DNA of 64,000 nucleotides from Bacillus sp. DNRA2 (GCF_012843265.1 NZ_JABAIT010000009.1:62001-126000); one strand, 5' to 3'. Positions 1 to 11,489 are shown, counted from the stretch's first letter. Program-made: numbers and translations. The notes: generated by a model not told the origin, from the sequence alone.

Positions 1-95
1 TATATTTCTGATAATTAATGGAAATACACAAATGGAATTATGATTTTCCAATCTTTACACAAACTAAGTTTGTTCAAGTCAGGGAGGGGCAAAGA

Positions 96-755
96 ATGGA
101 AGAATATATCATCATTATCACGCGCACAATTCTATTGTATTTGCTCATTTTATTGATGTTTCGACTGATGGGAAAGCGCGAAATCGGTGAATTAAGTTTG
201 TTAGATTTAGTAGTTTTTATGATGATAGCTGAATTAGCAGCACTATCGATTGATAAGACGGATGATTCCATGCTTCGATCGGTAGTTCCAATGATATTAT
301 TAATGGCAATTCAAATAATCTTTGCTTTTCTATCTTTAAAAAGTAAAAGGTTTCGTAATCTCATTGATGGACAGCCATCCATCATTATTAGAAATGGAAA
401 AATTGATGAAAAGGCGATGAGAAAGCAGCGTTATAATTTTGATGACCTTTTGCTGCAATTAAGAGAGCAGAATATCCGCAGTATCGCCAATGTTGAATTT
501 GCCATCCTAGAATCGTCTGGAAAGCTGTCAGTGCTCGAAAAAAACACTGATAATGAAAAAGAAAGAGAGGGAGGCTTCACGATTCCACTCATTATGGACG
601 GTGAAATCATCGAAGAAAACCTCCAGAATATGCATCAAACGAACCTTTGGCTCCGTCAGCAACTCAAGCAGCGCGGCTTTGACAATCCGAAAGCCATCTC
701 CTTTTGCAGCTATCAAGACGGTGAATTTTTTATAGATGTAATGGATGAACATTGA
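96..755 (+). CDS. yrbG: DUF421 / YetF-type membrane protein (YrbG-like)
   Basis: A 219-residue membrane protein of the YetF/DUF421 family. Three hydrophobic segments fill about residues 5-90, with the family-typical 'GKREIGELS' loop between the first two, followed by a soluble C-terminal part containing 'GQPSIIIRNGKI'. The family is found in spore formers and its biochemical role is poorly defined. The ATG at 96 is preceded by GGGAGGGG at 82-89, so it is preferred over upstream in-frame starts. It lies convergent to spoVB, as yrbG does in B. subtilis. Confidence 0.85.
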   Translation: MEEYIIIITRTILLYLLILLMFRLMGKREIGELSLLDLVVFMMIAELAALSIDKTDDSMLRSVVPMILLMAIQIIFAFLSLKSKRFRNLIDGQPSIIIRNGKIDEKAMRKQRYNFDDLLLQLREQNIRSIANVEFAILESSGKLSVLEKNTDNEKEREGGFTIPLIMDGEIIEENLQNMHQTNLWLRQQLKQRGFDNPKAISFCSYQDGEFFIDVMDEH

Positions 756-803
756 GACTGCTGGCAAAAAATGATCAGTAAAATTACTGCTAACTTCAAA
801 TCC

Positions 804-2366
804 TTAACGGAATATCCATTTGGCGATGGGGTTTCCTATCCAAGGAATCCAGCGAACATCTTCTTTGTGTACCAATTTGAATGCAAACAGGAGAATCGTG
901 TACAACAATGAGATTAAAGTTGCCGTAATTAATAATTTAATGCCAAGTGGAACTTGAAACGAGAAATGTTTCAAGAGCCAGAAGCCGCACCAGCATGTGA
1001 TTCCGATGACAATAAAAGTTTTTACATATTCCCGAACATAAAATGAAAATGAAATAGTCTTCAATACCGTTGCGAAATGAAGGAAAGTAACAAGCACAAA
1101 GCCGGTAATAATCCCTAAGGCAGCACCTTTTATACCAAAGCTAGGCTGACTTGCCAGCAGAAAAATAACCCCAGTTTTTACAACCGAACCAATTAAGCTG
1201 TTTATCATGGCCGCTCGTGCTAAATTCAAGGCTTGCAGGACTGCTTGAAGTGGTCCCTGATAATAATAAAATAAGAAAAACGGGGCCATAATTTTAATAA
1301 AACTAGAGCCGCTTGTTGATCCATACATAACCTCCATCAGCGGGTCTGCCAACACAAACAGGAGAATCACCGAAATTCCACCAGTCAGGAAGGTCAGCCT
1401 AAGAGCCTGCTGAAGCCTATGTTCGATTAGTTTTTTGTTATTGTTCGAGTTGGCCTCACTAATAGCTGGAACGAGCGATGTGGAAAGCGATAAGGTAATG
1501 AACGAAGGGAGCATCAGGACTGGCATCGCGAAACCTGTCAGTGCACCGTATTGTTTCGTAGCTTCGATTGTTGCAACACCAGCAATCGCGAGACTATGGG
1601 CGACAACGATTGGTTCGAAAAACCAAGCAACTGAACCGATCATTCTGCTTCCTGTAGTTGGTAAGGCCACACTCATCAGTTCATGAAAGGTTTGTTTTCC
1701 TGAGTGAACAAACCTAAAAAAATTTGTCCGAAGCTTAAAACGCTTTTTTAATTTAAAAGAAGTTAATAAATAAATAAGCGATGCCAATTCACCAATTACC
1801 GAAGCAAACATAGCTCCTGCGGCCGCATATTCAATTCCAAGTGGTAAAAACATTTTTGTTAAGGTGGCAATTAGCGCGATGCGAATGACCTGTTCAAGAA
1901 CTAAAGCGATGGCGGTAGGCTTCATGTTTTGCTTACCCTGGAAATATCCGCGTAGCACTGATGATACGGCGATGATTGGAACAATTGGTGCTATCGCCAG
2001 AAGGGGATAAAGGGTCCGAGGGTCTGTGAATAATGTTTCTGCTAGGTAGGGTGTTAACAATAACAGGGCAGGAGTAAAAATGGTCGATAGTAAAAGCGTA
2101 ATCGATAAGGATACGATTAGTATCTTTTTTATTTTTTTAGTATCGCCTTGCGTCTCAGCTTCTGCGACACTTTTAGAAATAGCTACAGGCAGACCCAATT
2201 GGGTTATGGTAATGACTAGAGTAAAGGTTGGTATGGCCATCATGTACAGCCCGACGCCTTCTTCACCAATAAAACGGGCAATCACAATCCGATTGATGAA
2301 CCCCAATACCTTGGTCACGAATGTTGATATTAAAAGAATAATAGTTCCTTTTAAAAACTTAGACAT
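804..2366 (-). CDS. spoVB: Stage V sporulation protein B, MATE/MOP-family lipid II flippase-like exporter
   Basis: A 520-residue polytopic membrane protein of the MOP exporter superfamily, related to MurJ and polysaccharide flippases. SpoVB is needed for spore cortex peptidoglycan synthesis and probably moves the lipid-linked precursor across the outer forespore membrane. About 12-14 hydrophobic segments run the whole length; 'GQPSFGIKGAALG' and 'RGYFQGKQNMKPTA' are typical family blocks. The ATG at 2366 (MSKFLKGT) follows GGGAG and gives a length close to the 518 residues of B. subtilis SpoVB. An upstream in-frame extension has no better ribosome binding site. Confidence 0.93.
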   Translation of the reverse strand: MSKFLKGTIILLISTFVTKVLGFINRIVIARFIGEEGVGLYMMAIPTFTLVITITQLGLPVAISKSVAEAETQGDTKKIKKILIVSLSITLLLSTIFTPALLLLTPYLAETLFTDPRTLYPLLAIAPIVPIIAVSSVLRGYFQGKQNMKPTAIALVLEQVIRIALIATLTKMFLPLGIEYAAAGAMFASVIGELASLIYLLTSFKLKKRFKLRTNFFRFVHSGKQTFHELMSVALPTTGSRMIGSVAWFFEPIVVAHSLAIAGVATIEATKQYGALTGFAMPVLMLPSFITLSLSTSLVPAISEANSNNNKKLIEHRLQQALRLTFLTGGISVILLFVLADPLMEVMYGSTSGSSFIKIMAPFFLFYYYQGPLQAVLQALNLARAAMINSLIGSVVKTGVIFLLASQPSFGIKGAALGIITGFVLVTFLHFATVLKTISFSFYVREYVKTFIVIGITCWCGFWLLKHFSFQVPLGIKLLITATLISLLYTILLFAFKLVHKEDVRWIPWIGNPIAKWIFR

Positions 2367-2496
2367 CTGGGCTCCCTGCCTTCTCAAACATGCTGATATC
2401 ATATACAATTATCTATATGCAAAAGAGTGGACAAAGCATGACAAGTTGTTTCGCTGATACAAAATTAAATCGACTTATGCTTGGAGGCGGGAAATA

Positions 2497-2793
2497 ATGG
2501 AGATTCGTCATGAATACGAACAATTTCGTGAATTAGTAAGCCCAGCGTTAAAAAGTAAGGTATCGGAGTTTCAAATACTTGGTTATGAAAAAGTGTCAGA
2601 GCAGGAAGTCTGGAGTTTTTTAATCAATAAAAAGTGGCGAAAGGTAAAAGGAGATATCCATCTGTATGAAATAATTCAGGATATTTTGGGTGTTCAGATC
2701 GGTCAGTTTATGAGTTTCGCAACAGTTGAAGCCTTTAGAGCACCTGATTTTGATTTTGATAATGAAGAGGATCGTAAGGCCTTGTTAAAATAA
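2497..2793 (+). CDS. comN: ComN post-transcriptional regulator
   Basis: A 98-residue soluble acidic protein matching ComN (YrzD), which lies between spoVB and secDF in B. subtilis and affects accumulation of the comE operon mRNA. Recognisable blocks are 'KVSEFQILGYEKVSE' near residues 22-36 and 'LYEIIQDILGVQIGQFMS' near 56-73. The ATG follows GGAGGCGGG. Its target operon, comEA-comEB-comEC, lies 56 kb downstream in this window. Assignment rests on sequence recall plus synteny. Confidence 0.85.
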   Translation: MEIRHEYEQFRELVSPALKSKVSEFQILGYEKVSEQEVWSFLINKKWRKVKGDIHLYEIIQDILGVQIGQFMSFATVEAFRAPDFDFDNEEDRKALLK

Positions 2794-2827
2794 AAATATT
2801 AGCGGAATATTAACTTTTGTTGACATT

Positions 2828-2856
2828 TTAAAAGTGGAATTGACTTCCACTTTTAA
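2828..2856 (+). terminator. Perfect 12-bp dyad between comN and secDF
   Basis: TTAAAAGTGGAA and TTCCACTTTTAA pair perfectly around a 5-nt loop. The 3' arm contains four T residues but no longer T-tract, so it is probably a weak terminator for comN. It could instead be a regulatory hairpin in the secDF leader. Confidence 0.55.
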
Positions 2857-2997
2857 CTGTTTCATAATGACAATACTGACTTTTCTTGATTTATTTTAGT
2901 TTTTTTAATTGTTTAGCAAAAGAGGCGTCATCAGCTCAAGGAATACTGCTGATTAGTAGTCGCTTTACGCTTTTCTACTAAGGAGGATTTATACATA

Positions 2998-5265
2998 ATG
3001 GTAAAACGGAGTCGCATAATGGTTTTCCTTCTCCTCATCGTGCTTTTTGCAGGGTTGATGGGGACAACAACAAAAGGCATCCTTGACCGAATTAAGCTAG
3101 GTCTGGACCTGCAAGGTGGCTTTGAGGTTTTATACGAAGTAAAGCCAGCTGAGAAAGGACAGAAAATTGATAAGGATGTGTTGGCAAGCACTGCCGAAGC
3201 ATTGGACAAACGGATCAATGTCCTAGGTGTGAGTGAGCCAAATATTCAAATCGAGGGAAAAGATAGAATCCGTGTTCAGTTAGCAGGTGTAACTGATCAG
3301 AAAAAGGCTCGGGAAATATTATCGACTGAAGCCAATTTATCATTTCGCGATGTTAATGATCGTTTGATGTTGGATGGTTCGGATTTGGCCGAAGGTGGTG
3401 CAAAGCAAACCTTCGATGAAAATGGTAAGCCAAGCGTATCCATTACATTAAAAAGTGCTGATAAATTTAAGAACGTAACAAAAGAAATTGTCGATATGGG
3501 ATCCCCAAATAACTTATTGGTTATTTGGTTAGATTTTGAAGAAGGAAAGGATTCCTTTAAAACAGAAATAGCGAAGGAAGATCCAAAATTCCTTTCAGCA
3601 CCAAGAGTTAGTCAAATTTTTAATTCAAAACAAGTTTCTATCGTTGGGGATTTTACAATTGATGAGGCGAAAACACTATCTTCATTATTAGATGCCGGTG
3701 CGTTACCTGTTAAACTCCATGAGATCTATTCAACGTCAGTCGGTGCGAAATTTGGTGAACAGGCATTAAACGATACTGTTTATGCTGGAATTGTTGGAGT
3801 AGCGATTATTTTCTTATTCATGCTATTGTATTATCGTTTACCTGGACTAGTTGCGTGTATCACGCTATCAGTTTATATTTATTTAATTTTGTTAGTGTTT
3901 GATTGGATGAATGGGGTTTTAACTCTACCAGGTATAGCAGCATTAATTCTGGGTGTCGGGATGGCAGTTGACGCCAATATCATCACCTATGAGCGAATAA
4001 AAGAGGAATTAAGGGTAGGAAAATCGTTAAAGTCTGCTTTCCAAGCAGGTAATCATAATTCCTTAACCGCCATTTTCGATGCAAATATTACAACGATTAT
4101 TGCAGCAGGGGTGTTATTTTTCTACGGAAACAGCTCTGTTAAAGGCTTTGCTACCATGCTAATCGTAAGTATTTTATGCAGCTTTATCACTGCTGTATAC
4201 GGAACTCGCTTATTTATGGCTTTACTAGTTCATAGCAAAATGTTTAATAAAAAATTAGGCTGGTTTGGCGTTAAGAAAGACGAAATTCACGATTTAAAAG
4301 ATAATGTTGACACTATTGATTTACCGACAAGATTTGATCGATTTGATTTTGTGAAAGTTCGTAACAAATTCTTCATTTTCTCAGGGGCTCTAACAGTATT
4401 AGGGATTATTTTCTTAATTGTTTTCCGATTAAATCTGGCGATTGATTTCTCAAGTGGTACGAGAATTGAGGTTATCTCAAAAGAGCCGATTACAGCAGAA
4501 GCGATTGACAAAGAGTTGAAGGCTCTTAATCTTGATGCCGAGGATATCGTCCTATCAGGTACGAATAAAGATGTTGGTGTTGCGAGATTAAAAGGTGTGT
4601 TGGCAAAGGATGAGATTTCAGAGCTGAAATCACATTTTAAAGATCAGTTTGGTGCGGAGCCTAACGTTGGAACTGTTTCACCAACGGTTGGTAAAGAATT
4701 GGCTAAAAACGCGATCATCTCAGTCATCATTGCTTCAATCGGAATCATTATTTATGTATCACTCCGATTTGAAATGTCGATGGCCGTGGCAGCCATAGTT
4801 TCATTGCTTCATGATGCGTTTCTAATTCTTACCGTGTTTAGCATTACCCGTCTTGAAGTGGACTTAACCTTTATCGCAGCCATTCTAACCATCATTGGTT
4901 ATTCGATAAATGATACAATCGTAACGTTTGACCGTATGCGTGAAAATATGCAAAAGAAAAAGCGGCTTAAAACACCTGCAGATATTGCGGATGTTGTAAA
5001 TACGAGCCTACGTCAAACATTGAATCGTTCCGTTAATACCGTGTTAACGGTTATTATCACCGTTGTAGCCCTATTGATTTTTGGTAGTGAAGCTATTAGC
5101 AATTTCTCATTAGCTCTATTAATCGGGTTGATTGCTGGTATGTATTCTTCACTATTTATTGCCGCTCAGTTATGGGTAGTTTGGAAAAATAAAGAGCTGA
5201 AGAAAAAAGGTGTTATCCAGACCGCTAAGGTAAAACGCAAAAGTTCAGATCAACCACAAGTGTAG
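2998..5265 (+). CDS. secDF: SecDF fused protein-translocase accessory subunit
   Basis: A 755-residue fusion of SecD and SecF, an RND-family proton-driven accessory of the SecYEG translocase that helps pull exported proteins across the membrane. The SecD part (about residues 1-430) has a first TM segment, the 'GLDLQGG' motif, a large extracytoplasmic P1 domain and five TM helices with 'GMAVDANIITYERIKEE'. The SecF part (about 455-740) has 'AIDFSSGT' and 'GYSINDTIVTFDRMRE'. The fusion is the normal Bacillus arrangement. The ATG has AAGGAGG upstream. Confidence 0.97.
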   Translation: MVKRSRIMVFLLLIVLFAGLMGTTTKGILDRIKLGLDLQGGFEVLYEVKPAEKGQKIDKDVLASTAEALDKRINVLGVSEPNIQIEGKDRIRVQLAGVTDQKKAREILSTEANLSFRDVNDRLMLDGSDLAEGGAKQTFDENGKPSVSITLKSADKFKNVTKEIVDMGSPNNLLVIWLDFEEGKDSFKTEIAKEDPKFLSAPRVSQIFNSKQVSIVGDFTIDEAKTLSSLLDAGALPVKLHEIYSTSVGAKFGEQALNDTVYAGIVGVAIIFLFMLLYYRLPGLVACITLSVYIYLILLVFDWMNGVLTLPGIAALILGVGMAVDANIITYERIKEELRVGKSLKSAFQAGNHNSLTAIFDANITTIIAAGVLFFYGNSSVKGFATMLIVSILCSFITAVYGTRLFMALLVHSKMFNKKLGWFGVKKDEIHDLKDNVDTIDLPTRFDRFDFVKVRNKFFIFSGALTVLGIIFLIVFRLNLAIDFSSGTRIEVISKEPITAEAIDKELKALNLDAEDIVLSGTNKDVGVARLKGVLAKDEISELKSHFKDQFGAEPNVGTVSPTVGKELAKNAIISVIIASIGIIIYVSLRFEMSMAVAAIVSLLHDAFLILTVFSITRLEVDLTFIAAILTIIGYSINDTIVTFDRMRENMQKKKRLKTPADIADVVNTSLRQTLNRSVNTVLTVIITVVALLIFGSEAISNFSLALLIGLIAGMYSSLFIAAQLWVVWKNKELKKKGVIQTAKVKRKSSDQPQV

Positions 5266-5280
5266 TAGTGGTGACGTCGG

Positions 5281-5322
5281 CAATCCCAGCCTGTGATTCA
5301 GGTTGGGATTGTCTTTTTATTT
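5281..5322 (+). terminator. Intrinsic terminator of secDF
   Basis: CAATCCCA and TGGGATTG form a stem around a GC-containing loop, followed by TCTTTTTATTTT. It sits 16 nt after the secDF stop codon. Confidence 0.88.
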
Positions 5323-5411
5323 TGAAAAAATAAGCTTTTCTCTGTTCACTTTCATTCATTGAAACCCCTGACTAGCTTTTGTATAATAAGAAGGTTGAGG
5401 GGTGAAAACGA

Positions 5412-7778
5412 ATGTTAAAATCAAAATCAAGATGGATGGTTCGACAGACCAATGAAGAAAAGGTTCAACATTTACAAACAGAATTAGCGATTTCACCGCT
5501 TGTAGCCTCATTACTTGTCAATCGTGGTATTGAATGTGCAGAAGAGGCACGCAAATTTTTATATACTAATGACCAAGCCTTCCATGATCCGTTTTTACTA
5601 AAGGATATGGACAAGGCTGTTAATCGTATGAAAGAAGCAATTGAAAAGCAAGAACAAATATTTATTTTTGGCGATTATGATGCCGATGGAGTCAGCAGTA
5701 CAACCGTGATGATGAAAACGCTGCTGGACTTAGGCGCCAATGTTCAATATTATATTCCCAATCGGTTTACAGAAGGGTACGGTCCAAATGAACCGGCATT
5801 CCGCCATTTGGCGAGTTGTGGTGTGAGTTTAATTATTACAGTCGATACTGGGATTTCAGCATTACATGAAGCCCAGGTGGCCAAGGAATTAGGCATTGAT
5901 TTAATCATTACAGACCACCACGAACCAGGACCAGTTCTACCAGAAGCCTATGCCATTGTTCACCCAAAGCTGCATGACAGCACATATCCTTTTCGTGAAT
6001 TAGCTGGTGTCGGGGTGGCGTTTAAGCTCTCACATGCTCTTTACGGAAAAGTACCCGAGCATTTACTAGATATTGTTGTGATTGGTACAGTTGCGGACCT
6101 CGTATCTTTAACTGGAGAAAACCGTTTAATTGTTACACGTGGTATCAAGAAAATGAAATCAACTACGAATATTGGACTCCAAGCCTTACTAAAGCTTGCT
6201 AGTGTAAATCCATCCACCATCAATGAAGAGACGATTGGATTTACGCTTGGACCAAGGATAAATGCAGCAGGACGGCTCGAAAGTGCTGATATTGCAGTTG
6301 ATTTATTATTAACGGATGATGAAAATGAAGCGATGTCGATTGCTGAAGAGATGGAGCAGTTGAATAAACAGCGCCAAGCGATCGTTAATCAAATAGCTGA
6401 AGAAGCGATAAAAGAAGTTGAGGAGAATTACCCAGTCTCAGAAAACTCGGTATTGATTTTAGGAAAAGAAGGTTGGAATGCTGGAGTAATCGGAATCGTT
6501 GCTTCTAAGCTTGTTGAACGCTATTATCGGCCGACGATTATCCTTAGCTATGATCTAGAGAAGGGACTAGCGAAAGGCTCGGCCCGAAGTATTGCCGGCT
6601 TTGATCTGTTTCAAAATCTTTCAACTTGTCGTGAGCTATTGCCGCACTTTGGCGGACACCCGATGGCAGCAGGGATGACCTTGAAAATTGATGACGTGGA
6701 CGAGTTAAGAGCTAGGTTAAATTCTCTAGCTAATGAGCAGTTAACGGACGAAGATTTTATCCCAGTGGTTAACATTGATAGTGCTGTTTCACTTGCTCAT
6801 ATTGATTTGAAAGCAATTGAAGAGATGCAAATGCTGTCACCGTACGGAGTTGATAATCCAAAGCCGAAGGTATTAATCGACTCTGTGGAGCTTGCCCAAA
6901 TTCGCAAGATAGGTTCTGAACAAAACCATCTGAAGGTAACATTAGCTGAAAGCTCAGCAAAACTTGATGGAGTAGGGTTTGGTCTCGGTCATCTGTATGA
7001 ACACATTGCACCTAGTGCCAAAATATCGGTAATAGGAGAATTATCCATCAATGAGTGGAATAATATTCGCAAGCCGCAAATTTTCCTTGCTGATATGGCA
7101 GTAGAAACGTGGCAGCTGTTTGATTTTCGCGGCAATAAAAAACAAATTCATTATATCGATAGTATCCCAAAACACGAGCGGAAATGGATTGTGTTTGATT
7201 CTGACCATACTGCGCTGATTCCTGATTATCAAAATGAAGCGGTCATTTGTGTGGAGTCAGAGGATGACGCTAAACAGCTTTCACTTGATGGGCAAAACGT
7301 GATCGTGGTCGATATGCCCCCAACAAAGGAAGTAATTGAGCAGCTATTTGTTGGGAAGAAGCCTTCACGTGTGTATGTCCAGTTTTATAAACGTGACAGT
7401 GACTTTTTTAGTACTGTCCCGACGAGGGAACACTTTAAATGGTTTTATGCCTTTTTGGCGAAAAAGGGTCCGCTGAATATGTCGCAGCACGGGCACCTGC
7501 TCGCAAAGCATCGTGGCTGGTCAAAGGAAACAATCGAATTTATGTCACAGGTGTTTTTTGAATTAGACTTTGTTACAATAAACAATGGACTCATTTCCTT
7601 GCAAAAAACAACACAGAAACGAGACTTAACAGAATCAAAGACGTACCAAAAGAAATTGGCGCAATTCTCCCTTGAAAATGATTTACTGTTTTCGTCATAC
7701 CAGCAGCTAAAAGGTTGGTTTGACCAAATGATTCAAGGGTCTGTTCATAATGAGGAGGAAATAAACGCATGGATTTAA
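5412..7778 (+). CDS. recJ: Single-stranded-DNA-specific 5'-3' exonuclease RecJ
   Basis: A 788-residue DHH-superfamily exonuclease that resects 5' ends in recombinational and mismatch repair. The DHH phosphoesterase core shows '[10 protein letters not shown]' near residue 90, 'VDTG' near 145 and the 'DHHEP' motif near 170. The DHHA1 region has 'NAAGRL' and 'GGHPMAAGM' near 410-420. A C-terminal Bacillus-type extension makes it longer than E. coli RecJ. It overlaps the apt start by 10 nt, indicating translational coupling. Confidence 0.96.
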   Translation: MLKSKSRWMVRQTNEEKVQHLQTELAISPLVASLLVNRGIECAEEARKFLYTNDQAFHDPFLLKDMDKAVNRMKEAIEKQEQIFIFGDYDADGVSSTTVMMKTLLDLGANVQYYIPNRFTEGYGPNEPAFRHLASCGVSLIITVDTGISALHEAQVAKELGIDLIITDHHEPGPVLPEAYAIVHPKLHDSTYPFRELAGVGVAFKLSHALYGKVPEHLLDIVVIGTVADLVSLTGENRLIVTRGIKKMKSTTNIGLQALLKLASVNPSTINEETIGFTLGPRINAAGRLESADIAVDLLLTDDENEAMSIAEEMEQLNKQRQAIVNQIAEEAIKEVEENYPVSENSVLILGKEGWNAGVIGIVASKLVERYYRPTIILSYDLEKGLAKGSARSIAGFDLFQNLSTCRELLPHFGGHPMAAGMTLKIDDVDELRARLNSLANEQLTDEDFIPVVNIDSAVSLAHIDLKAIEEMQMLSPYGVDNPKPKVLIDSVELAQIRKIGSEQNHLKVTLAESSAKLDGVGFGLGHLYEHIAPSAKISVIGELSINEWNNIRKPQIFLADMAVETWQLFDFRGNKKQIHYIDSIPKHERKWIVFDSDHTALIPDYQNEAVICVESEDDAKQLSLDGQNVIVVDMPPTKEVIEQLFVGKKPSRVYVQFYKRDSDFFSTVPTREHFKWFYAFLAKKGPLNMSQHGHLLAKHRGWSKETIEFMSQVFFELDFVTINNGLISLQKTTQKRDLTESKTYQKKLAQFSLENDLLFSSYQQLKGWFDQMIQGSVHNEEEINAWI

Positions 7779-8281
7779 AGCAATTTATTACAACCGTACC
7801 TGATTGGCCAAAGCCAGGAATTCAATTTAAGGACATCACCACTTTGATGGACAATGGTGATGCATATAGATATGCGACTGACCAAATCGTATTATATGCA
7901 CGTGAAAAACAAATTGATCTTGTTGTTGGACCTGAAGCTCGTGGATTTATTATTGGCTGTCCAGTTGCCTATAGTTTAGGAGTGGGCTTTGCTCCGGTTC
8001 GCAAAGAAGGAAAACTTCCGCGTGAAACAGTTAAAGCAGAATACGGTCTTGAGTACGGTAAAGATGTTTTGACAATTCATAAAGACGCAATTAAACCGGG
8101 CCAAAGAGTCCTTATTACTGATGACCTTTTAGCGACTGGTGGAACAATTGATGCAACGATTCGACTTGTCGAACAGCTTGGTGGAACAGTTGCTGGAATT
8201 GCCTTCTTAATTGAGCTTTCTTACTTAGAAGGACGTAACAAGCTACAAGACTACGATATGCTAACACTAATGCAATTTTAA
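7769..8281 (+). CDS. apt: Adenine phosphoribosyltransferase
   Basis: A 170-residue type I phosphoribosyltransferase that converts adenine and PRPP to AMP in purine salvage. The PRPP-binding motif appears as '[13 protein letters not shown]' near residues 116-128, and the adenine-recognition region includes 'GPEARGF' near 63. The start ATG lies inside the last codons of recJ, with GAGGAGG just upstream. The recJ-apt-relA order is conserved in Bacillus. Confidence 0.97.
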   Translation: MDLKQFITTVPDWPKPGIQFKDITTLMDNGDAYRYATDQIVLYAREKQIDLVVGPEARGFIIGCPVAYSLGVGFAPVRKEGKLPRETVKAEYGLEYGKDVLTIHKDAIKPGQRVLITDDLLATGGTIDATIRLVEQLGGTVAGIAFLIELSYLEGRNKLQDYDMLTLMQF

Positions 8282-8300
8282 TCATACGAATTAATGATGA

Positions 8301-8329
8301 GGAGCACTCCAGTTTGGGTGCTCTTTTTT
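8301..8329 (+). terminator. Intrinsic terminator of recJ-apt
   Basis: GAGCAC and GTGCTC pair around a short loop and are followed by TTTTTT. Confidence 0.88.
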
Positions 8330-8495
8330 GCCAAAAAAAACCATGGCTTTGTCTAAATATCGAGAATCTGCAGCTTATTTAGAATTATTTTTCAAAAAAC
8401 AACATAAAGGTTTTGAAGGTTGGCTGTCAGTATACTATAATTAATCATTAGAACCCAAAAAATTTATAAAAAGTTGAAATATAAAGGTGATTATA

Positions 8496-10691
8496 ATGGC
8501 GAATGATCAAGTACTTAGCGCCGAACAAGTCATCGACCGAACAAAAGCATACTTAAATGCGGAGCATGTTAAATTAGTGCAGAAGGCATATGAATTTGCC
8601 AAGCATGCCCATCGTGATCAATATCGAAAATCTGGTGAACCGTATATTATCCATCCGATTCAGGTCGCAGGTATTCTTGCCGATTTAGAGATGGACCCTT
8701 ATACTGTTGCAGCCGGTTTTCTTCATGATGTCGTTGAGGATACAGACGTGACATTATTGGATTTAACGACGACATTTAACGATGAAGTAGCAATGCTTGT
8801 CGATGGAGTGACGAAGCTCGGGAAAATTAAATATAAATCACATGAAGAACAACAGGCAGAAAACCACCGGAAAATGTTTGTCGCAATGGCCCAAGACATA
8901 CGGGTTATTTTGATTAAACTAGCAGATCGTCTTCATAATATGCGAACTCTCAAGCATTTGCCGCATGAAAAACAACGGCGAATCGCCAACGAAACATTGG
9001 AGATTTTCGCACCGCTTGCCCATCGTTTAGGGATTTCCAAAATTAAGTGGGAGCTCGAGGATACCGCATTGCGCTATTTAAATCCTCAGCAATATTATCG
9101 AATTGTTAATTTGATGAAGAAAAAGCGGGCTGAGCGCGAGCAATATCTTGATGAAGTTATTGCTGAGGTACGGACGCGAATGAATGAGGTCGCGATCAAG
9201 GCTGATATGTTTGGACGGCCAAAACATATTTATAGCATCTATCGAAAAATGCATCTGCAAAATAAGCAGTTTAATGAAATATATGATTTATTAGCGGTTC
9301 GCATCATCGTCAACAGTATCAAGGATTGTTATGCTGTGCTTGGAATTATCCATACCTGTTGGAAGCCTATGCCAGGCAGGTTCAAGGATTACATCGCGAT
9401 GCCAAAGCCAAACATGTATCAATCTCTGCATACAACCGTGATTGGACCAAAGGGTGAGCCACTCGAGGTGCAAATTAGAACTTCGGAAATGCATGCGATT
9501 GCCGAATTCGGGATTGCTGCGCACTGGGCTTATAAAGAAGGTAAATCACCAAGTGATATCGCTTCCTATGAGGAGAAGCTTACTTGGTTTAGAGAAATTC
9601 TTGAAATCCAAAATGAAACCTCGGATGCCGAGGAATTTATGGAATCACTTAAAGTTGATTTATTTTCTGATATGGTCTTTGTGTTTACTCCAAAGGGCGA
9701 TGTGATTGAACTACCGGCTGGCTCTGTTCCAATCGATTTTTCTTACCGTATTCACTCTGAAATCGGGAATAAAACGATTGGGGCCAAGGTAAACGGAAAG
9801 ATGGTTACGCTTGATTACAAGTTGAAAACTGGCGATATTATTGAAATTTTAACATCAAAGCATTCGTACGGTCCAAGTCAGGACTGGTTGAAGCTAGCCC
9901 AAACCTCTCAGGCAAAAAATAAAATCAGAGCATTCTTCAAAAAGCAACGTAAAGAGGAAAATGTTGAAAAGGGTAAGGAGCTTGTTGAAAAGGAAATCCG
10001 CAATATGGATTTTGATGTAAAAGAAATCTTGACTGCTGATAATTTAAAACGAGTTGCTGAGAAATTCAACTTTGCTAATGATGAGGATATGTATGCTGCG
10101 GTTGGTTACAATGGTGTAACCGCGCTGCAGGTAGCTAACCGCTTAACCGAAAAATGGCGGAAAAAGCGCGATCTTGAACAGAGTGCTGATGTTTCAACCG
10201 CAGTTTCGGAGCTTAAAGGCTTCCCGGTAAGTAAAAAGCGGGAGTCTGGTGTTCGTGTTACCGGTATTGATAATTTGTTAATTCGCTTGTCCCGCTGCTG
10301 TAACCCGGTCCCTGGTGATGAAATCGTTGGATTTATTACAAAGGGGCGTGGCGTGTCGGTCCACCGCGCAGATTGTACGAATATTAACACTGAGGATGCT
10401 AAGGAAAGACTGATTCCAGTAGAGTGGGAAACAGCCCTTAATGACCGGAAGGAATATAATGTGGATATCGAGATTACCGGTTACGATCGCCGCGGCTTGT
10501 TAAACGAAGTGCTTCAGGCAGTGAATGAAACGAAGACAAATATTTCGGCGGTTACCGGTAAATCTGATCGGAATAAAGCCGCAACGATCATCATGACGAT
10601 TGCGATTCATAATGTCGCCCATCTGCAGAAGGTGGTCGATCGCATTAAACAAATCCCTGATGTGTATGCTGTCAGACGGATTATGAATTAA
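8496..10691 (+). CDS. relA: Bifunctional (p)ppGpp synthetase/hydrolase
   Basis: A 731-residue RelA/SpoT homologue that makes and degrades (p)ppGpp in the stringent response. Domains in order: HD hydrolase (about 25-180) with 'HDVVEDT' and '[12 protein letters not shown]'; synthetase (about 235-345) with 'YDLLAVRI' and 'YQSLHTTV'; TGS (about 390-450); a zinc-finger/CC region with '[14 protein letters not shown]'; and a C-terminal ACT domain. Both catalytic centres look intact, so it should be bifunctional. ATG 8496 is chosen because an upstream GTG overlaps the AAAGGTG ribosome binding site. Confidence 0.97.
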   Translation: MANDQVLSAEQVIDRTKAYLNAEHVKLVQKAYEFAKHAHRDQYRKSGEPYIIHPIQVAGILADLEMDPYTVAAGFLHDVVEDTDVTLLDLTTTFNDEVAMLVDGVTKLGKIKYKSHEEQQAENHRKMFVAMAQDIRVILIKLADRLHNMRTLKHLPHEKQRRIANETLEIFAPLAHRLGISKIKWELEDTALRYLNPQQYYRIVNLMKKKRAEREQYLDEVIAEVRTRMNEVAIKADMFGRPKHIYSIYRKMHLQNKQFNEIYDLLAVRIIVNSIKDCYAVLGIIHTCWKPMPGRFKDYIAMPKPNMYQSLHTTVIGPKGEPLEVQIRTSEMHAIAEFGIAAHWAYKEGKSPSDIASYEEKLTWFREILEIQNETSDAEEFMESLKVDLFSDMVFVFTPKGDVIELPAGSVPIDFSYRIHSEIGNKTIGAKVNGKMVTLDYKLKTGDIIEILTSKHSYGPSQDWLKLAQTSQAKNKIRAFFKKQRKEENVEKGKELVEKEIRNMDFDVKEILTADNLKRVAEKFNFANDEDMYAAVGYNGVTALQVANRLTEKWRKKRDLEQSADVSTAVSELKGFPVSKKRESGVRVTGIDNLLIRLSRCCNPVPGDEIVGFITKGRGVSVHRADCTNINTEDAKERLIPVEWETALNDRKEYNVDIEITGYDRRGLLNEVLQAVNETKTNISAVTGKSDRNKAATIIMTIAIHNVAHLQKVVDRIKQIPDVYAVRRIMN

Positions 10692-10705
10692 GGAGTTCTA
10701 CGAAA

Positions 10706-11146
10706 ATGAGAATAGTAGTGCAGCGTAGTAAAACAGCTAGTGTCACCGTGGACGGAGTGGTCGTTGGTCACATTGATAAAGGCTTCGTTTTGTTAGTTGG
10801 GGTAACGCACGAGGATGCGGAAGCTGATGCCGCATTTTTAGCTGATAAAATCGCCAATCTCCGCGTATTTGAAGACGATGCCGGCAAAATGAATTTATCA
10901 TTGCTTGATGTCGGTGGAGAAATTCTTTCGGTATCGCAATTTACCTTATATGGTGATTGCCGCAAAGGTCGCCGTCCTAATTTTATGGACGCAGCAAGAC
11001 CGGAGCATGCGATTGAAATTTATGAGTCTTTTAACCGTCTTTTGCGCGATAAAGGCATTCGTGTTGAAACTGGCGTGTTTGGAGCGATGATGGACGTGCA
11101 ATTAGTCAATGACGGTCCAGTGACGCTAATTCTTGAAAGTAAATAA
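10706..11146 (+). CDS. dtd: D-aminoacyl-tRNA deacylase
   Basis: A 146-residue DTD-fold enzyme that hydrolyses D-amino acids from mischarged tRNAs. The family signatures '[10 protein letters not shown]' (about residues 75-84) and the C-terminal '[11 protein letters not shown]' carrying the Gly-cisPro element are both present. It starts 14 nt after relA with AAGGAG upstream, and is presumably cotranscribed with relA. Confidence 0.95.
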   Translation: MRIVVQRSKTASVTVDGVVVGHIDKGFVLLVGVTHEDAEADAAFLADKIANLRVFEDDAGKMNLSLLDVGGEILSVSQFTLYGDCRKGRRPNFMDAARPEHAIEIYESFNRLLRDKGIRVETGVFGAMMDVQLVNDGPVTLILESK

Positions 11147-11249
11147 GTTGAATTTTTGGTATGGAAGCTTCTTATCTGAAATGATGGGGAGTTTTTTTAT
11201 TTGGGGAAGGTTCGGAGTTTCTTGCTTTTTTGCTGGTTTGTTTGCTTAA

Positions 11250-11425
11250 TCGTACCCTCTGACACCGATTAAAATACTCTAGGGGTAACGAAAAAGGTCA
11301 TTGCGTACCCGCTAGCATGTTAAATATAGATTTAGGGGTAACGATTAAGGTCTATTCATACCCCCTAGCGCTCTGTTATGCGACTCAGGGGTAATGAATA
11401 AATTTCCTACTAGCTCCCCTTAAGC
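11250..11425. repeat. Tandem ~53-bp dyad repeat (GGGGTAA ... TACCCC)
   Basis: Copies of an AGGGGTAA-start unit begin at 11281, 11334 and 11387, so the period is 53 bp. A degenerate earlier copy ends near 11280. Each full copy contains GGGGTAACGA and a later TACCC(C)-CTAGC, so it could form an imperfect hairpin. It lies in the gap between convergent dtd and the amidase gene, and no gene is visible in it. Confidence 0.7.
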
Positions 11426-11453
11426 TAAACATCTCAACTAACTCAACAAAACA

Positions 11454-11481
11454 ACAAAAAAGGCTCGTCCAATGACGAGCC
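11454..11481 (-). terminator. Intrinsic terminator of the amidase gene
   Basis: On the minus strand AGGCTCGT and ACGAGCCT pair around a 5-nt loop and are followed by a T run (A run at 11456-11460 on the plus strand). It ends the gene that stops at 11490. Confidence 0.88.
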
Positions 11482-11489
11482 TAATCAAA

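Noticed and set aside
2998-5265. SecD-SecF fusion as an unusual gene fusion
   Set aside because: A fused SecDF is the normal state in Bacillus.
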